Positions 40,992 through 51,292 are shown, counted from the first letter of the stretch. The stretch: DNA of 64,000 nt from Streptomyces erythrochromogenes (GCF_036170895.1 NZ_CP108036.1:2542001-2606000), one strand, 5' to 3'. The notes: generated by a model from the letters alone, not told the origin. Translations and numbers: made by a program.

Positions 40992-42241
40992 GCGCGCGCC
41001 TCCGCGGCGGCCCGAGCCGCCATCTCCCGCGCCCGGGCCCTGGCCCAGGCCTCTGCTTCAAGGACGTCCTGGACGGTCAGGGAGGTTCCCGACTGCGGTG
41101 TCCCGTGCTCATCGACCACGGCAGAGACCGTATCCATGATTGCTGTGAACGGCAGCCGACCGGCCAGGAACGCCTCGACGCACTCCTCGTTCGCCGCGTT
41201 GAACACGGCCGGGGCGGTGCCGCCGAGGCCGCCCACGTGCCGGGCGATGCCCACGGCGGGGAAGGCTTCGGTGTCCAGCGGGAAGAACTCCCAGGTGGAG
41301 GCCTTGGTCCAGTCGAAGGCGGGGGCCGCGTCCGGGACCCGCTGGGGCCAGCCCAGGCCGATCGCGATGGGGCCGCGCATGTCCGGCGGGGTGGCCTGGG
41401 CGAGCGTGGAGCCGTCGGTGAACTCCACCATCGAGTGCACGTACGACTGCGGGTGGACCACGACCTCGATCTGCTCGAACGGGATGTCGTAGAGCAGGTG
41501 CGCCTCGATGACCTCGAGTCCCTTGTTGACCAGCGTCGCCGAGTTGACGGTGATCACCGGGCCCATGGCCCAGGTGGGGTGGGCGAGCGCGTCCTCGACG
41601 GTGACCTTGGCCAGCTCGGCGCGGGTGCGGCCGCGGAAGGGGCCGCCGGAGGCGGTCACCACGAGCTTGCGGACGTCGGCGCGGGTACCGGCGGCGAGCG
41701 CCTGGAAGAGCGCCGCGTGCTCGGAGTCCACGGGGATGATCTGGCCGGGCTTCGCAAGGGCCTTGACCAGCGGGCCGCCGACGATCAGCGACTCCTTGTT
41801 GGCCAGGGCCAGAGTGCGGCCCGCCCGCAGGGCGGCGAGGGTCGGCGCGAGGCCGATGGAGCCGGTGATGCCGTTGAGGACGGTGTGGCACGCGGAGGCG
41901 GCGAGCTCGGTCGCGGCGTCCGGCCCGGCCAGGATCTCGGGCAGCGTCTCGCCCGGGCCGAACTGGGCGCTCAGCGCCTCTTTCAGGGCCGGTACGACGT
42001 CTTCGCGGGCGACGGCCACCTTCTCGACCCGCAGCAGCCGGGCCTGCTCGGCCAGCAGCGCCACCCGGCCGCCTGCGGCGGACAGGGCGGTGACCCGGAA
42101 CCGGTCCGGGTTGCGCAGGGCGAGGTCGATGGCCTGGGTGCCGATGGAGCCGGTGGACCCGAGGATCACGATGTCCCGGCGGCCGGCCGCGGGGTCGAAG
42201 AGGAGGTGCGGGTCGGCGAGGGGGGCTGGACGGTCGCTCAT
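40988..42241 (-). CDS. dxr: 1-deoxy-D-xylulose-5-phosphate reductoisomerase
   Basis: 417 aa, ATG at 42241. NADPH-binding [16 protein letters not shown] is at residues 25-40. Metal/substrate motifs are [22 protein letters not shown] and [23 protein letters not shown]. It catalyses the committed step of the methylerythritol-phosphate pathway. It is coupled to the Rip protease by a 4-bp overlap. An 18-residue N-terminal extension precedes the core. Confidence 0.97.
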   Translation of the reverse strand: MSDRPAPLADPHLLFDPAAGRRDIVILGSTGSIGTQAIDLALRNPDRFRVTALSAAGGRVALLAEQARLLRVEKVAVAREDVVPALKEALSAQFGPGETLPEILAGPDAATELAASACHTVLNGITGSIGLAPTLAALRAGRTLALANKESLIVGGPLVKALAKPGQIIPVDSEHAALFQALAAGTRADVRKLVVTASGGPFRGRTRAELAKVTVEDALAHPTWAMGPVITVNSATLVNKGLEVIEAHLLYDIPFEQIEVVVHPQSYVHSMVEFTDGSTLAQATPPDMRGPIAIGLGWPQRVPDAAPAFDWTKASTWEFFPLDTEAFPAVGIARHVGGLGGTAPAVFNAANEECVEAFLAGRLPFTAIMDTVSAVVDEHGTPQSGTSLTVQDVLEAEAWARARAREMAARAAAEARA

Positions 42242-42261
42242 GCCCCCATTGTTGCCGCAAG

Positions 42262-43590
42262 TCAGGGGCGGCCCGACACGGAGCCCCCTTCCGTGACCCG
42301 CAGGAGGAGGTGCGGGAGCGTTCCGGCGAAGTCGGGGAGCGTGCGGGCGGTGCGCCACCAGGCCTCCGGGTCCTCTCCGAGGGCGGCGGTGAGCAGCCGG
42401 TACGCCTCGGCGTGGGCGGCCAGGACGGCGCCCGGGTGGTCGTGCCGGTCGGGGTGGTCCACGTCGCCGAGCCAGTGGTCCTCGTCGAGGGCCCAGCAGG
42501 CCGGCAGCTTGTGGCGGATCACGTCGATGCCGGTGAGCAGGCCGCGGTCGAGGCAGTCGCGCACCCAGCGGATGTCCTCCTCGACGCTCTCCATGGGCAC
42601 GGCGAGGCTCGCGAGGGCCAGTTCGCGCTCCACGTCCCCGGAGGGCTCGGCGGCGCTCGGGGCCAGGTGGCGCACGGCCCGGGCGAGCTCGGGGTCCGGC
42701 TCCTGTACGCCGTCCGGTGCGGGCAGGGTCCCCTCGACGACGCCCGCCACGAGTGCGGGCAGCGGGCCGGGGTGCCCGGGGGCGTGCCGCAGCAGCTCCG
42801 CCCACAGCCTGGGGTCGTCCCCCAGGGAGCGCAGGGCCCGCATCACGGCGGTCTGCATGCCGGCCTGCTCGGGCAGGGTCCAGCGCAGGGAGCGGCGGCC
42901 GGGGAGGTGGCCGAGGAGCAGGGTGTGGCGGGCGGGGGCGACGTGGGCGACGAGTTCCTCGTGCGTGAGCCGGCCCATCCGGACGGCGCGGACGGCGGGC
43001 CGGTGCCAGGAGCGGCCGTCCGCCGGCGCCGCGGCGGTGGCGAGCAGCCCGCAGACGGTCTCGCGGGGCAGGTCGGCGGCGAGCAGCAGGGCCTCGACGG
43101 ATCCGGCGGGCAGGGGGCTGCGGGCGTGCTCGGCGAGCAGCGGCCCGGGATCGGCCTCGTGGGGCAGCGCCAGGATGTCCAGGGGGACCCGCGGTCCGCG
43201 CCTGCCGTGCCGGCGCAGCAGGCCGGCCAGCTCGGCGGCGGTGAGGGGCTGCGCGGCGGGGTCCCGGCCGAGCTCGGCGCGGAGCACGGGCAGGAGCTCG
43301 GGCGGGGTGCGGCGGCGGGCGTAGCGGGCGGGCCCGGGCAGGCCGGGCAGCGGCCGGCCGACGACGCGGGGGTTGCGGGCGATGTAGCCGCGGTCGGCGG
43401 CGCCGCCGTGGCGCAGCAGCAGGGTGACGGTGGAGGCCGCCAGCCATTCGTCCCTGCAGAGGTACTTCAGGGCCGGCCGGTCGAGCCGGCGGCTCATGTC
43501 GACGACGACATGGTCCGGTGCGTGGCGCAGCAGGTGCGCCACGCACCAGGCCAGCCGTCGGCTGGTGCGGTCCTGCTCGGCCGTCGACAT
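42262..43590 (-). CDS. Hypothetical protein, helical, Leu/Arg/Ala-rich
   Basis: 442 aa from an ATG at 43590; an earlier in-frame start at 43638 is possible. Not recognised. The chain is rich in Leu, Ala, Arg and His with repeated short helices (for example RRLDRPALKYLCRDEWLA, RHTLLLGHLPGRRSLRW). No membrane helix, signal peptide or enzyme motif is evident. It ends with LLLRVTEGGSVSGRP. It lies 20 bp upstream of dxr on the same strand, so it may share that transcript, but codon-level coupling is absent. The reading frame has the expected third-position GC bias, supporting a real gene. Confidence 0.72.
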   Translation of the reverse strand: MSTAEQDRTSRRLAWCVAHLLRHAPDHVVVDMSRRLDRPALKYLCRDEWLAASTVTLLLRHGGAADRGYIARNPRVVGRPLPGLPGPARYARRRTPPELLPVLRAELGRDPAAQPLTAAELAGLLRRHGRRGPRVPLDILALPHEADPGPLLAEHARSPLPAGSVEALLLAADLPRETVCGLLATAAAPADGRSWHRPAVRAVRMGRLTHEELVAHVAPARHTLLLGHLPGRRSLRWTLPEQAGMQTAVMRALRSLGDDPRLWAELLRHAPGHPGPLPALVAGVVEGTLPAPDGVQEPDPELARAVRHLAPSAAEPSGDVERELALASLAVPMESVEEDIRWVRDCLDRGLLTGIDVIRHKLPACWALDEDHWLGDVDHPDRHDHPGAVLAAHAEAYRLLTAALGEDPEAWWRTARTLPDFAGTLPHLLLRVTEGGSVSGRP

Positions 43591-43686
43591 CGTTCTCGTC
43601 CGCCTCGTGCTGTGCTCGTGCGCGTGCCGGGTCCGCACGCGTACTCATCCTCGTACGTCTGTCCGACGTGCGGCGATGATCGCAGG

Positions 43687-45630
43687 TCAGCGGATGGGCC
43701 GGTGCACGTTTTTCCGGTTCGAGGGGCCGGGGGCGGCGTCCGCGATCCAGGGGCCGTCGCCCGAGGGGTCGAGGACTCCCTCCTCCAGCCAGGCGTAGGT
43801 CCCGGACAGGACGCCGGCGACCACCTTGCGGTCGAGGTCGTCGGTATTGGACCAGAGCCGGCCGAAGAGCTCCTCGACGCGCAGCCGGGACTGCTCGCAG
43901 AAGGCGTCGGCGAGCTGGTACGCCTCGCGGCCGTGCTCGCCCGAGGCGCGCAGGTGCTCGGCCCGGACGCAGGCCGCGCTCATCGCGAAGAGCTCGGCGC
44001 CGATGTCGACGATCCGGCCGAGGAAGCCCTGCTTGGTCTCCATGCGGCCCTGCCAGCGGGACATGGCGTAGAAGGTGGACCGGGCGAGTTTGCGGGCGCT
44101 GCGCTCCACGTAGCGCAGGTGGGTGGAGAGGTCGGGGTGGCCGCCGGGGTGGAAGGCCCGGTAGGTGCCGGGGACGTGGCCGGGGCCGGTGGCCAGTTTG
44201 GGCAGCCAGCGGGCGTAGAACCCGGCGGCGCGGGCGCCGGCCCTGGCCTTGTCGCCGAGTGCCTTCTCGGGGTCGATGAGGTCGCCGGCCACCGACAGGT
44301 GGGCGTCGACGGCCTCGCGGGCGATCAGCAGGTGCATGATCTCCGTCGAGCCCTCGAAGATCCGGTTGATGCGCAGGTCGCGGAGCATCTGCTCGGCGGG
44401 GACGGCGCGCTCGCCGCGGGCGGCCAGGGACTCGGCGGTCTCGAAGCCGCGTCCGCCGCGGATCTGGACGAGTTCGTCGGCCATCAGGCAGGCCATCTCG
44501 GAGCCGTAGAGCTTGGCGAGGGCGGCCTCGATGCGGATGTCGTTGCGGTCCTCGTCGGCCATCTGGGAGGCGAGGTCCACGACCGCTTCGAGGGCGAAGG
44601 TGGTGGCGGCGATGAAGGAGATCTTGGCGCCGACCGCCTCGTGCTTCGCGACCGGCCGGCCCCACTGCTCGCGCACGCCGGACCACTCGCGGGCGATCTT
44701 CAGGCACCACTTGCCGGCGCCGACGCACATGGCGGGCAGGGAGAGCCGGCCGGTGTTGAGCGTGGTGAGGGCGATCTTGAGGCCTGCGCCCTCGGCGCCG
44801 ATGCGCTGGTCCGCGGGGACCCGCACCTGGTGGAAGCGGGTGACGCCGTTCTCCAGGCCGCGCAGGCCCATGAAGGCGTTGCGGTGCTCGACGGTGATGC
44901 CGGGCGAGTCGGCCTCGACGACGAAGGCGGTGATCCCGCCGCGGTGGTTCTCCGACTTCGGCACCCGGGCCATGACCACGAGCAGGTCCGCGACGACCCC
45001 GTTGGTGGTCCACAGCTTCACGCCGTCGAGGACGTAGGCGTCGTCGCCGTCCGGGACCGCGGTGGTGGCCAGGCGCGCCGGGTCGGAGCCCACGTCGGGT
45101 TCGGTGAGCAGGAAGGCGCTGATGGCGGTGGTGGCGCAGCGCGGCAGGTAGGCGTCCTTCTGTGCCTGTGTGCCGAACATCTTCAGGGGCTGGGGCACAC
45201 CGATCGACTGGTGCGCGGAGAGCAGGGCACCGATGGCCGGGCTGACCGAGCCGACGAGGGCGAGCGCCTTGTTGTAGTAGACCTGGGTGAGGCCGAGGCC
45301 CCCGTACTTGGGGTCGATCTTCATGCCGAGGGCGCCGAGTTCCTTGAGCCCGCGGACGGTCTCGTCGGGGATCTTGGCCTCGCGCTCGATGAGGGCGCCG
45401 TCGATGCGGGTCTCGCAGAACTCGCGCAGCCGGGCGAGGAAGGCCTCGCCCCGGCGGACGTCCTCGTCGGTGGGGAGCGGATGGGGATGGATCAGGTCCA
45501 GCCGGAACCGTCCCAGGAAGAGTTCCTTGGCGAAACTGGGTTTGCGCCAGTCCTGTTCCCGGGCCGCTTCCGCGACCTGTCGTGCCTCGCGCTCGGTCAC
45601 CTTGGGCTGTGCGGGCTGTGTTGCGGACAT
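43687..45630 (-). CDS. Acyl-CoA dehydrogenase, very-long-chain (VLCAD/ACAD9-like) architecture
   Basis: 647 aa from an ATG at 45630. The ACAD core spans about residues 60-430: LTEPDVGSDPARLATTA, then GGRGFETAESLAARGERAVPAEQMLRDLRINRIFEGSTEI. The latter bears the Glu-Gly-Ser/Thr segment that carries the catalytic base in long-chain types. An extra helical C-terminal domain of about 200 residues follows, as in VLCAD and ACAD9 and unlike the usual 380-aa enzymes. It is probably a flavoenzyme of fatty-acid beta-oxidation. Single gene; no electron-transfer flavoprotein neighbours. Confidence 0.9.
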   Translation of the reverse strand: MSATQPAQPKVTEREARQVAEAAREQDWRKPSFAKELFLGRFRLDLIHPHPLPTDEDVRRGEAFLARLREFCETRIDGALIEREAKIPDETVRGLKELGALGMKIDPKYGGLGLTQVYYNKALALVGSVSPAIGALLSAHQSIGVPQPLKMFGTQAQKDAYLPRCATTAISAFLLTEPDVGSDPARLATTAVPDGDDAYVLDGVKLWTTNGVVADLLVVMARVPKSENHRGGITAFVVEADSPGITVEHRNAFMGLRGLENGVTRFHQVRVPADQRIGAEGAGLKIALTTLNTGRLSLPAMCVGAGKWCLKIAREWSGVREQWGRPVAKHEAVGAKISFIAATTFALEAVVDLASQMADEDRNDIRIEAALAKLYGSEMACLMADELVQIRGGRGFETAESLAARGERAVPAEQMLRDLRINRIFEGSTEIMHLLIAREAVDAHLSVAGDLIDPEKALGDKARAGARAAGFYARWLPKLATGPGHVPGTYRAFHPGGHPDLSTHLRYVERSARKLARSTFYAMSRWQGRMETKQGFLGRIVDIGAELFAMSAACVRAEHLRASGEHGREAYQLADAFCEQSRLRVEELFGRLWSNTDDLDRKVVAGVLSGTYAWLEEGVLDPSGDGPWIADAAPGPSNRKNVHRPIR

Positions 45631-45800
45631 GCGGGGACTCACCTCGCCGCCGGAGTCGGTGGTACCGGCCTACTGGCCGGTGCTACCTGTGAGTCGTACC
45701 CCGTCCGGCTCCACCGGAAAAGCCGGGACGGTCCAGTCGGGGGAATCGGGAGCCGGGCCCGGGGACCGGACCCGGGGGTCGGACGGACCCGGAAAAGGGG

Positions 45801-45837
45801 GACGGCCGGAGCCCCCGCACAGTAGGCTCCGGCCGTC
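45801..45837 (-). terminator. Terminator after the aldehyde dehydrogenase at 45858
   Basis: gacggccggagcc (45801-45813) and ggctccggccgtc (45825-45837): 13-bp perfect stem, 11-nt loop, 20 bp past the stop. The rest of the 227-bp gap (45631-45857) shows no gene. Confidence 0.88.
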
Positions 45838-45857
45838 GGCTCTTGGGCCGTACGAGA

Positions 45858-47303
45858 TCAGATGTCGAGGCCGGTCAGGACCAGGACTCGCTCGTACGTG
45901 TAGTCGTCCATCGCGTAGCGGACGCCCTCGCGGCCCACACCGGACTGCTTGACGCCGCCGTACGGCATCTGGTCGGCGCGGTAGGACGGCGCGTCGCCGA
46001 TGATCACGCCGCCGACCTCGAGCTCGCGGTGGGCGCGGAACGCGGTCTGGACGTTGCGGGTGAAGACGCCGGTCTGCAGACCGAACTTCGACTCGTTCAC
46101 CGCGGCGAAGGCCTCGTCGGTGTTCTCGACCCGCAGCAGGGTCAGGACCGGGCCGAAGACCTCCTCGGTGGCGAGCTTGACGCCTTCGGGGACGTTCGCG
46201 AGGACGGTGGGCTCGTACGAGGCACCCTCGCGCTTGCCGCCGGTGAGGAGCTTGGCGCCGGCGGAGACGGCCTCGTCGACCCAGGACTCGACGCGCTGGG
46301 CGGCGGCCTCGGAGACGAGCGGGCCGACGTCGGTGGCGTCGTCGTTCGGGTCGCCGGTGACCTGCGCCTGGACCTTCGCGACGACCTTCTCGACGAGGCG
46401 GTCGTAGACGGAGGCGTCGGCGATCACGCGCTGCACGGAGATGCAGGACTGGCCGGCCTGGTAGTTCGAGAAGGTCGCGATGCGCGTCGCGGCCCAGTCG
46501 AGGTCGGCGTCGGAGGACCAGTCGTCCAGGACCACGGCCGCGGCGTTGCCGCCGAGTTCCAGGGTGCAGTGCTTGTGGGGCACCGACTGCTGGATGGCGT
46601 AGCCGACGGTGTCGGAGCCGGTGAAGGAGATGACGGGGAGGCGCTCGTCCTTGACCAGGGCGGGCATCTTGTCGTTCGCGACCGGCAGGACCGACCAGGA
46701 ACCGGCCGGGAGGTCGGTCTCGGCGAGCAGCTCACCCAGGATCAGGCCGGACAGCGGCGTGGCCGGGGCCGGCTTGAGGATGATCGGCGCGCCGACGGCG
46801 ATGGCCGGGGCCACCTTGTGGGCGCACAGGTTCAGCGGGAAGTTGAACGGCGCGATGCCGAGGACCGGGCCCTTGACGAAGCGGCGGGTCAGCGCGAGAC
46901 GGCCGACGCCGCCGGCGTCGGTGTCCAGACGCTGGGCCTCGCCGCCGTTGAAGCGGCGGGCCTCCTCCGCGGCGAAGCGGAACACGGACACCGCACGGCC
47001 GACCTCACCGCGGGCCCACTTGATGGGCTTGCCGTTCTCGGCGGAGATCAGCTGGGCGATCTCCTCGGTGCGCTCGACGAGCCGCTTGGAGACGTGGTCC
47101 AGGGCGGCGGCCCGTACGTGGGCGGGGGTCGCGGAGAACTCCGCCGTCACGGCGTACGCCGCGGCCACGGCCTCTTCGACCTGCTCGTCGGTGGGCACGC
47201 TGACGGCGGCGACCAGTCGGCCGTCCCACGGGGAGTGGACGTCGAAGCTGTCCTCGCCGGTGGCCTGGCGGCCGGCGAGCCAGAAGGCGTGGGTGGAAGT
47301 CAT
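45858..47303 (-). CDS. NAD(P)-dependent aldehyde dehydrogenase, possible succinate-semialdehyde type
   Basis: 481 aa from an ATG at 47303. The active-site Cys is in YQAGQSCISVQRV and the general-base Glu in CTLELGGNAAA. FTGSDTVGYAIQ is the nucleotide-binding turn. The family covers non-phosphorylating GAPDH and succinate-semialdehyde dehydrogenases. The nearby gabT and PucR genes make the GABA-derived semialdehyde an attractive substrate, but other aldehydes (lactaldehyde-type) fit equally well. It has its own strong terminator and lies 147 bp downstream of the PucR gene on the same strand. Confidence 0.87.
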   Translation of the reverse strand: MTSTHAFWLAGRQATGEDSFDVHSPWDGRLVAAVSVPTDEQVEEAVAAAYAVTAEFSATPAHVRAAALDHVSKRLVERTEEIAQLISAENGKPIKWARGEVGRAVSVFRFAAEEARRFNGGEAQRLDTDAGGVGRLALTRRFVKGPVLGIAPFNFPLNLCAHKVAPAIAVGAPIILKPAPATPLSGLILGELLAETDLPAGSWSVLPVANDKMPALVKDERLPVISFTGSDTVGYAIQQSVPHKHCTLELGGNAAAVVLDDWSSDADLDWAATRIATFSNYQAGQSCISVQRVIADASVYDRLVEKVVAKVQAQVTGDPNDDATDVGPLVSEAAAQRVESWVDEAVSAGAKLLTGGKREGASYEPTVLANVPEGVKLATEEVFGPVLTLLRVENTDEAFAAVNESKFGLQTGVFTRNVQTAFRAHRELEVGGVIIGDAPSYRADQMPYGGVKQSGVGREGVRYAMDDYTYERVLVLTGLDI

Positions 47304-47429
47304 GCGAATCCCGGCCCTTCGAATGTGTGCGGTGGGTCCTGACCCCTCCACCGTAGGACTCCGCGGGGGATTCGGCGTTTATCCGGGGTGTAGTACCTGC
47401 CGTCGGGGTCGCGCCGGTTTGTCACTGTC

Positions 47430-47445
47430 GCCCGCGCCGGCGGGC
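47430..47445 (-). terminator. Small hairpin after the PucR gene
   Basis: gcccgc/gcgggc (47430-47435 with 47440-47445) with a gccg loop, 4 bp past the stop. Weak by itself. Confidence 0.4.
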
Positions 47446-47449
47446 CGGC

Positions 47450-49030
47450 CTAGGTGGGGGCGGAGGTGGCCTTGAGCGCGAGCCACAGTTCCATGCGGAC
47501 GTCCGGGTCCTCCAGGGAGCGGCCGAGGATCTCCTCGACCCGCTTCATCCGGTAGCGCAGGGTGTGCCGGTGCACGCCGAGGTCGGCGGCGGCCGCGTCC
47601 CACTGGCCGTGGCGGGAGAGCCAGGCCTGGAGCGAGGCCACCAGGTCCCCGCGTCCCGTCGCGTCGTGTTCCCGCAGCGCGCGCAGGGTGCCGTCCGCGA
47701 AGGCCCGTACCGCGTCGTCGGCCAGCAGCGGCAGGACCGAGCCCGCCGCCATCTCCTCGTGCTCCACCATCGGGCGCCCGCGCCGACGGGCCACGGCGAG
47801 GGCCTGGTCGGCCTGCTTGAGGGCCGCCGCGACGCCGCCGGGCCCGGCGGGCGCGGACAGCCCGATCACCAGCTCGTCGGGCTCCGGGCCGGCCGCGTCG
47901 CGGCCGCGCCGGGCCTCCAGGGCCTCCGCGTGCCCGGTGCACGCCTGTACGGCCGAGCCGGCGTCGGAGGCGAGGACCACGAGCCGCCCGGGCTCCGGGA
48001 CCACGAGCAGCGCCTCCCCGGTGCGGGCGGCTGCGGACTCCACCGCGTCGGCCAGCAGCGCCAGGCCCTCCGGCTGCGCCGTGCCCGCCAGCGCCGGCTC
48101 GGCCACGACCAGCCGGAACGGCGCGTCCAGCAAGGACCCGTACAGGTCGCCGGCCACGGCCCGGGCGTGGTCCGGCTCGTCCGCCAGCAGCATCCGCAGC
48201 ACGGCCGCCCCCAGCCGGGACTCGGCGTCGTGCAGCGACCGCGACCGCTCGGTGGTCAGCGTCAGCAGCGCGACCGCGGAGTGGACGGCGTACCGCTCGG
48301 CCGTGCCCAGCGGGGCCCCGGTGCCGACGGCGAGCGCGCCCCGCGCCCGCCGGCCGGTACCCAGGGACTGGAGCTCGACGCGGTCCTCGGAGCCTCCGAC
48401 CACGGCGCTCGCGGGCGCGGGCCGCTCCCGCAGCCGCTCCACGTCGGGGGTGAGCCGGGCGGCGCGGCGCGCGGCCCAGTCGGGGGCGGCCGCGACGACC
48501 GCGCCGGAGGTGTCGTAGAGCGCCGCCCAGCCGTGCACGTGCGCCGCGAGCTTGGCGAGCAGCTCGGCGGGGCCGTCGGCGGAGAGCGCGGCGCGGGTCA
48601 GTTCGCGCTGCGCCTCGAAGCCAGCGGTCACCGCCCGGTACTGGTCGGCCGCGAGGGCGGCGGAGACTGCCTTGCTGATGGCGAGGAAGGGCGTCCGGCG
48701 CGGCACCTCCAGCAGCGGCATGTCCTCGGTGCGCGCCGCTTCGACGAGCGCGTCGGGGACCGCCTCGTAGTTGACGCCGATCGCGAAGCCGATGCCGACC
48801 ACTCCGGCCGCGGCGAGGCGGCGTACGTAGGCGCGCATCTCCTGCGGGTCGTCGGCGTCCAGCTTCATCGCGGTGATCAGGAGCAGTTCGCCGCCCTCCA
48901 TATAGGGGACGGGGTCGGCGAGCTCGCTGACGTGGGCCCAGCGCACGGGGGTGTCCAGGCGGCTCTCCCCCGCCCGGACGCTGAGCTTGAGCGCCGAGTG
49001 CTGGACGAGTGAGGCGAGGGTCAGCGGCAT
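47450..49030 (-). CDS. PucR-family transcriptional regulator
   Basis: 526 aa. The N-terminal PucR ligand domain spans residues 1-125 (MPLTLASLVQHSALKLSVRAGESRLDTPVRWAHVSEL-type). A GGDEF-like/GAF-like middle follows. The C-terminal helix-turn-helix (WDAAAADLGVHRHTLRYRMKRVEEILGRSLEDP) is typical of CdaR/PucR regulators. Members control purine, GABA or amine catabolism. Flanked by the aldehyde dehydrogenase and, further on, by gabT, so it plausibly regulates GABA use; not demonstrated. Confidence 0.92.
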   Translation of the reverse strand: MPLTLASLVQHSALKLSVRAGESRLDTPVRWAHVSELADPVPYMEGGELLLITAMKLDADDPQEMRAYVRRLAAAGVVGIGFAIGVNYEAVPDALVEAARTEDMPLLEVPRRTPFLAISKAVSAALAADQYRAVTAGFEAQRELTRAALSADGPAELLAKLAAHVHGWAALYDTSGAVVAAAPDWAARRAARLTPDVERLRERPAPASAVVGGSEDRVELQSLGTGRRARGALAVGTGAPLGTAERYAVHSAVALLTLTTERSRSLHDAESRLGAAVLRMLLADEPDHARAVAGDLYGSLLDAPFRLVVAEPALAGTAQPEGLALLADAVESAAARTGEALLVVPEPGRLVVLASDAGSAVQACTGHAEALEARRGRDAAGPEPDELVIGLSAPAGPGGVAAALKQADQALAVARRRGRPMVEHEEMAAGSVLPLLADDAVRAFADGTLRALREHDATGRGDLVASLQAWLSRHGQWDAAAADLGVHRHTLRYRMKRVEEILGRSLEDPDVRMELWLALKATSAPT

Positions 49031-49204
49031 CGGTTACCAGGGGCCTTAGCGGGAGGGGACGGCGGGGTACTCGGCTGTGCGCGGCCCGCCGGGGGCGGAG
49101 CACACGGCGGGAGAAGAGCAGCAGAGGAGCCGTCGACGCTTTTCGCCGTGTCGTACGAACGACTCCCCTCGATTCTGCCACCTCGTACGGGTCGGGGGGG
49201 CGGG

Positions 49205-51292
49205 TCAGGCCGTTCCGGCCAGTCGGACCAGCAGCGGGGCCGCCCGCTCCCCCTTCACGGAGGTGAGCGAGAGCACGGCGTGCCCCGGCGGCACGGCGTG
49301 CGCCAGGTCCGAGGCGGACCACCGCTCCCGCTCCACCTGCCGCACGGTCACCGCGTCCGTGGTGACCGCCTTGCCGGTGACGAGCTTGCGGAAGGCGTGG
49401 ATCGCCCGGGTCAGCGGCTGGTCGGCGAAGACCGTGCGGTGGGTGACGTCGCGCGTCTCCACCCACTCGGTGCCCCAGGCCTCGGCGAAGGCCTTGCCGT
49501 CCCAGGTGGTGACCCCGGAGAAGGCCATCCGGCAGCCGACCGCCCCGAGCAGGGGCGTGCGCAGCCCCTCCGGTACGTCGTCCAGTGAGCGCAGGGTGAG
49601 CAGTACGCCCGCGTGCGCCGAGCGCAGCCGCTGGACGCCGCGCACGGTCTCGGGGGTCAGGGTGTGCGAGGCGTCGTCGAAGGCGAGGAAGGCGAAGAGG
49701 GAGCGGTCGGCGCGGGCGGCCGCGGCGGCGTTGAACTGGGCGAGCAGCAGCCGGGCCAGCATCCGGGAGGCGTCGGCGTGCCCCCGTTCGGGGAGGTCGA
49801 CACGGACCCGGATCGGGTGCTCCAGGGCACGCAGCGAGAACGGCCGGCCCTGGCCGGTGGTGTCGAAGAACCCGGCGAAGGCGGGCCGGTCCAGCAGGGC
49901 CACCCGGTCGGCGAGGGCCGGCCCGGGGTCGCCGTGCGCCCCGTGCTGGCGGGTGCGGGCGTCGAGCTCGCGCAGCATCGCGTGCTGTGCGCCGTCGGCG
50001 GCGAGCTCGCGGCGCAGGGCGTCGAAGGCGGCCGGGACCTGGTCGAGCAGCTCGCGCAGCTCGGGCACGGCGGGGAAGCGGCCGTACGCCGTCCGGAACG
50101 GCCCGAGGAGCTGGGCGAGGGCCGTGGCGGCCCGGCGTACGTCGATCCCGGGGACGTCTCCGACGAAGGCCTCCGCGAGCAGGGTCGCGGCCTCGTCGGG
50201 GTCGGAGGCCCCGCCGTAGAGGTCGAGGTCGTAGACGGAGGCGGGGTCGCCGATGCGGACCACGACGTCGTAGGCGGCGTCCGGCCCGAGCTGGGCCCCG
50301 GCCGCGCCGACGGCGACGACGGCGGCCTGGCCGGCGAGCGCCTGGAGGGCGAGGGACTCCACGACGGGCCGTACCAGGCGCTGGGTCTTGCCTGTGCCGG
50401 AGGGGCCGACGGCGAGCAGGGAGGTGCCGAGGACGTCGGGGTCGAGCGCGAGGGAGGTGCCGCGGCGGGCGTACGGGTTGCGGACGCCGTCCTCGACGGT
50501 GCCGAGCAGCACCTGCCGGGCCAGCAGGTCGTGCCGGGCGGCCCGCACGGGCAGGTCCCGGTCCCCGGAGGGGTGCACGCAGGCCCCGGCGCCCTTGTCG
50601 CGGACGGAGTCGGCGAAGGCCCGCATGCGGGAGGGGTCGACGCGCACGGAGTCCCAGGCCCGGCGGATGCGGGCGTAGTCCACGTCGTTCATCCGCCCGC
50701 CCCCGGCCTCCCCCTCGAGCCGATCGGCCACCTCCGAAAGCCCGGCCCCCCGCAACTGCGGCCACCGCACGGGATCGTCCTCGCCGCCCGGCTCCGGGCG
50801 GGCCGGTTCGGCGGAGTGCAGGGGCCGCACGGCCCGGCTGCGGAGCAGCCGGCGCAGCAGCTCGGGCCACCGGCCGAGGCGCCCGAAGCCGACGATCAGG
50901 ATGGTGGCGACGATGGTGTACCAGACGTACGAGGCCACGACGGACGGCAGGGTCCCTGCCCAGGAGTCGGGCGTGAACATGTAGAGGGGCCAGAGCCAGA
51001 ACCCGCCGAGGTAGCCGTTCCACAGCAGGGACCACAGCAGCAGCCCTGCCAGCAGGGCGATCAGGGCCCCGCTGACCAACTGGCGGGTGGGGGTCACCTC
51101 GGGCTCCTCGGCGGCTCGCGGCACGTGCCCGTACGTCCAGACGCCCGGCCCGTCCGAGGAGCGCGGCACACGCAGCCAGTCCCCCAGCGTCGGCCCGGCC
51201 GTCGGCGCGTGGGACGGCTTCGGAGGGGCGGCCGGTCTCGGAATGTGCCCGGCGCGGGTCGGGCGCGTCTCGTGCGTGCCGTCGGTGTCCAT
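49205..51292 (-). CDS. VirD4/TraG-like membrane ATPase of unknown role
   Basis: 695 aa from an ATG at 51292. A disordered N-terminus (about 80 aa) precedes two membrane helices (about 95-117 and 140-162). A P-loop ATPase domain follows with Walker A AVGPSGTGKT (about 306-315) and Walker B SLFAFLAFDDASHTL. The arrangement resembles conjugative coupling proteins. However, no relaxase, pilus or integrase genes surround it, so it is either a chromosomal orphan or a housekeeping DNA/protein pump of Streptomyces. It is divergent from gabT across 250 bp. Confidence 0.83.
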   Translation of the reverse strand: MDTDGTHETRPTRAGHIPRPAAPPKPSHAPTAGPTLGDWLRVPRSSDGPGVWTYGHVPRAAEEPEVTPTRQLVSGALIALLAGLLLWSLLWNGYLGGFWLWPLYMFTPDSWAGTLPSVVASYVWYTIVATILIVGFGRLGRWPELLRRLLRSRAVRPLHSAEPARPEPGGEDDPVRWPQLRGAGLSEVADRLEGEAGGGRMNDVDYARIRRAWDSVRVDPSRMRAFADSVRDKGAGACVHPSGDRDLPVRAARHDLLARQVLLGTVEDGVRNPYARRGTSLALDPDVLGTSLLAVGPSGTGKTQRLVRPVVESLALQALAGQAAVVAVGAAGAQLGPDAAYDVVVRIGDPASVYDLDLYGGASDPDEAATLLAEAFVGDVPGIDVRRAATALAQLLGPFRTAYGRFPAVPELRELLDQVPAAFDALRRELAADGAQHAMLRELDARTRQHGAHGDPGPALADRVALLDRPAFAGFFDTTGQGRPFSLRALEHPIRVRVDLPERGHADASRMLARLLLAQFNAAAAARADRSLFAFLAFDDASHTLTPETVRGVQRLRSAHAGVLLTLRSLDDVPEGLRTPLLGAVGCRMAFSGVTTWDGKAFAEAWGTEWVETRDVTHRTVFADQPLTRAIHAFRKLVTGKAVTTDAVTVRQVERERWSASDLAHAVPPGHAVLSLTSVKGERAAPLLVRLAGTA

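Noticed and set aside
49205..51292. Integrated conjugative element
   Set aside because: No integrase, relaxase, attachment-site repeats or composition change around the TraG-like gene.
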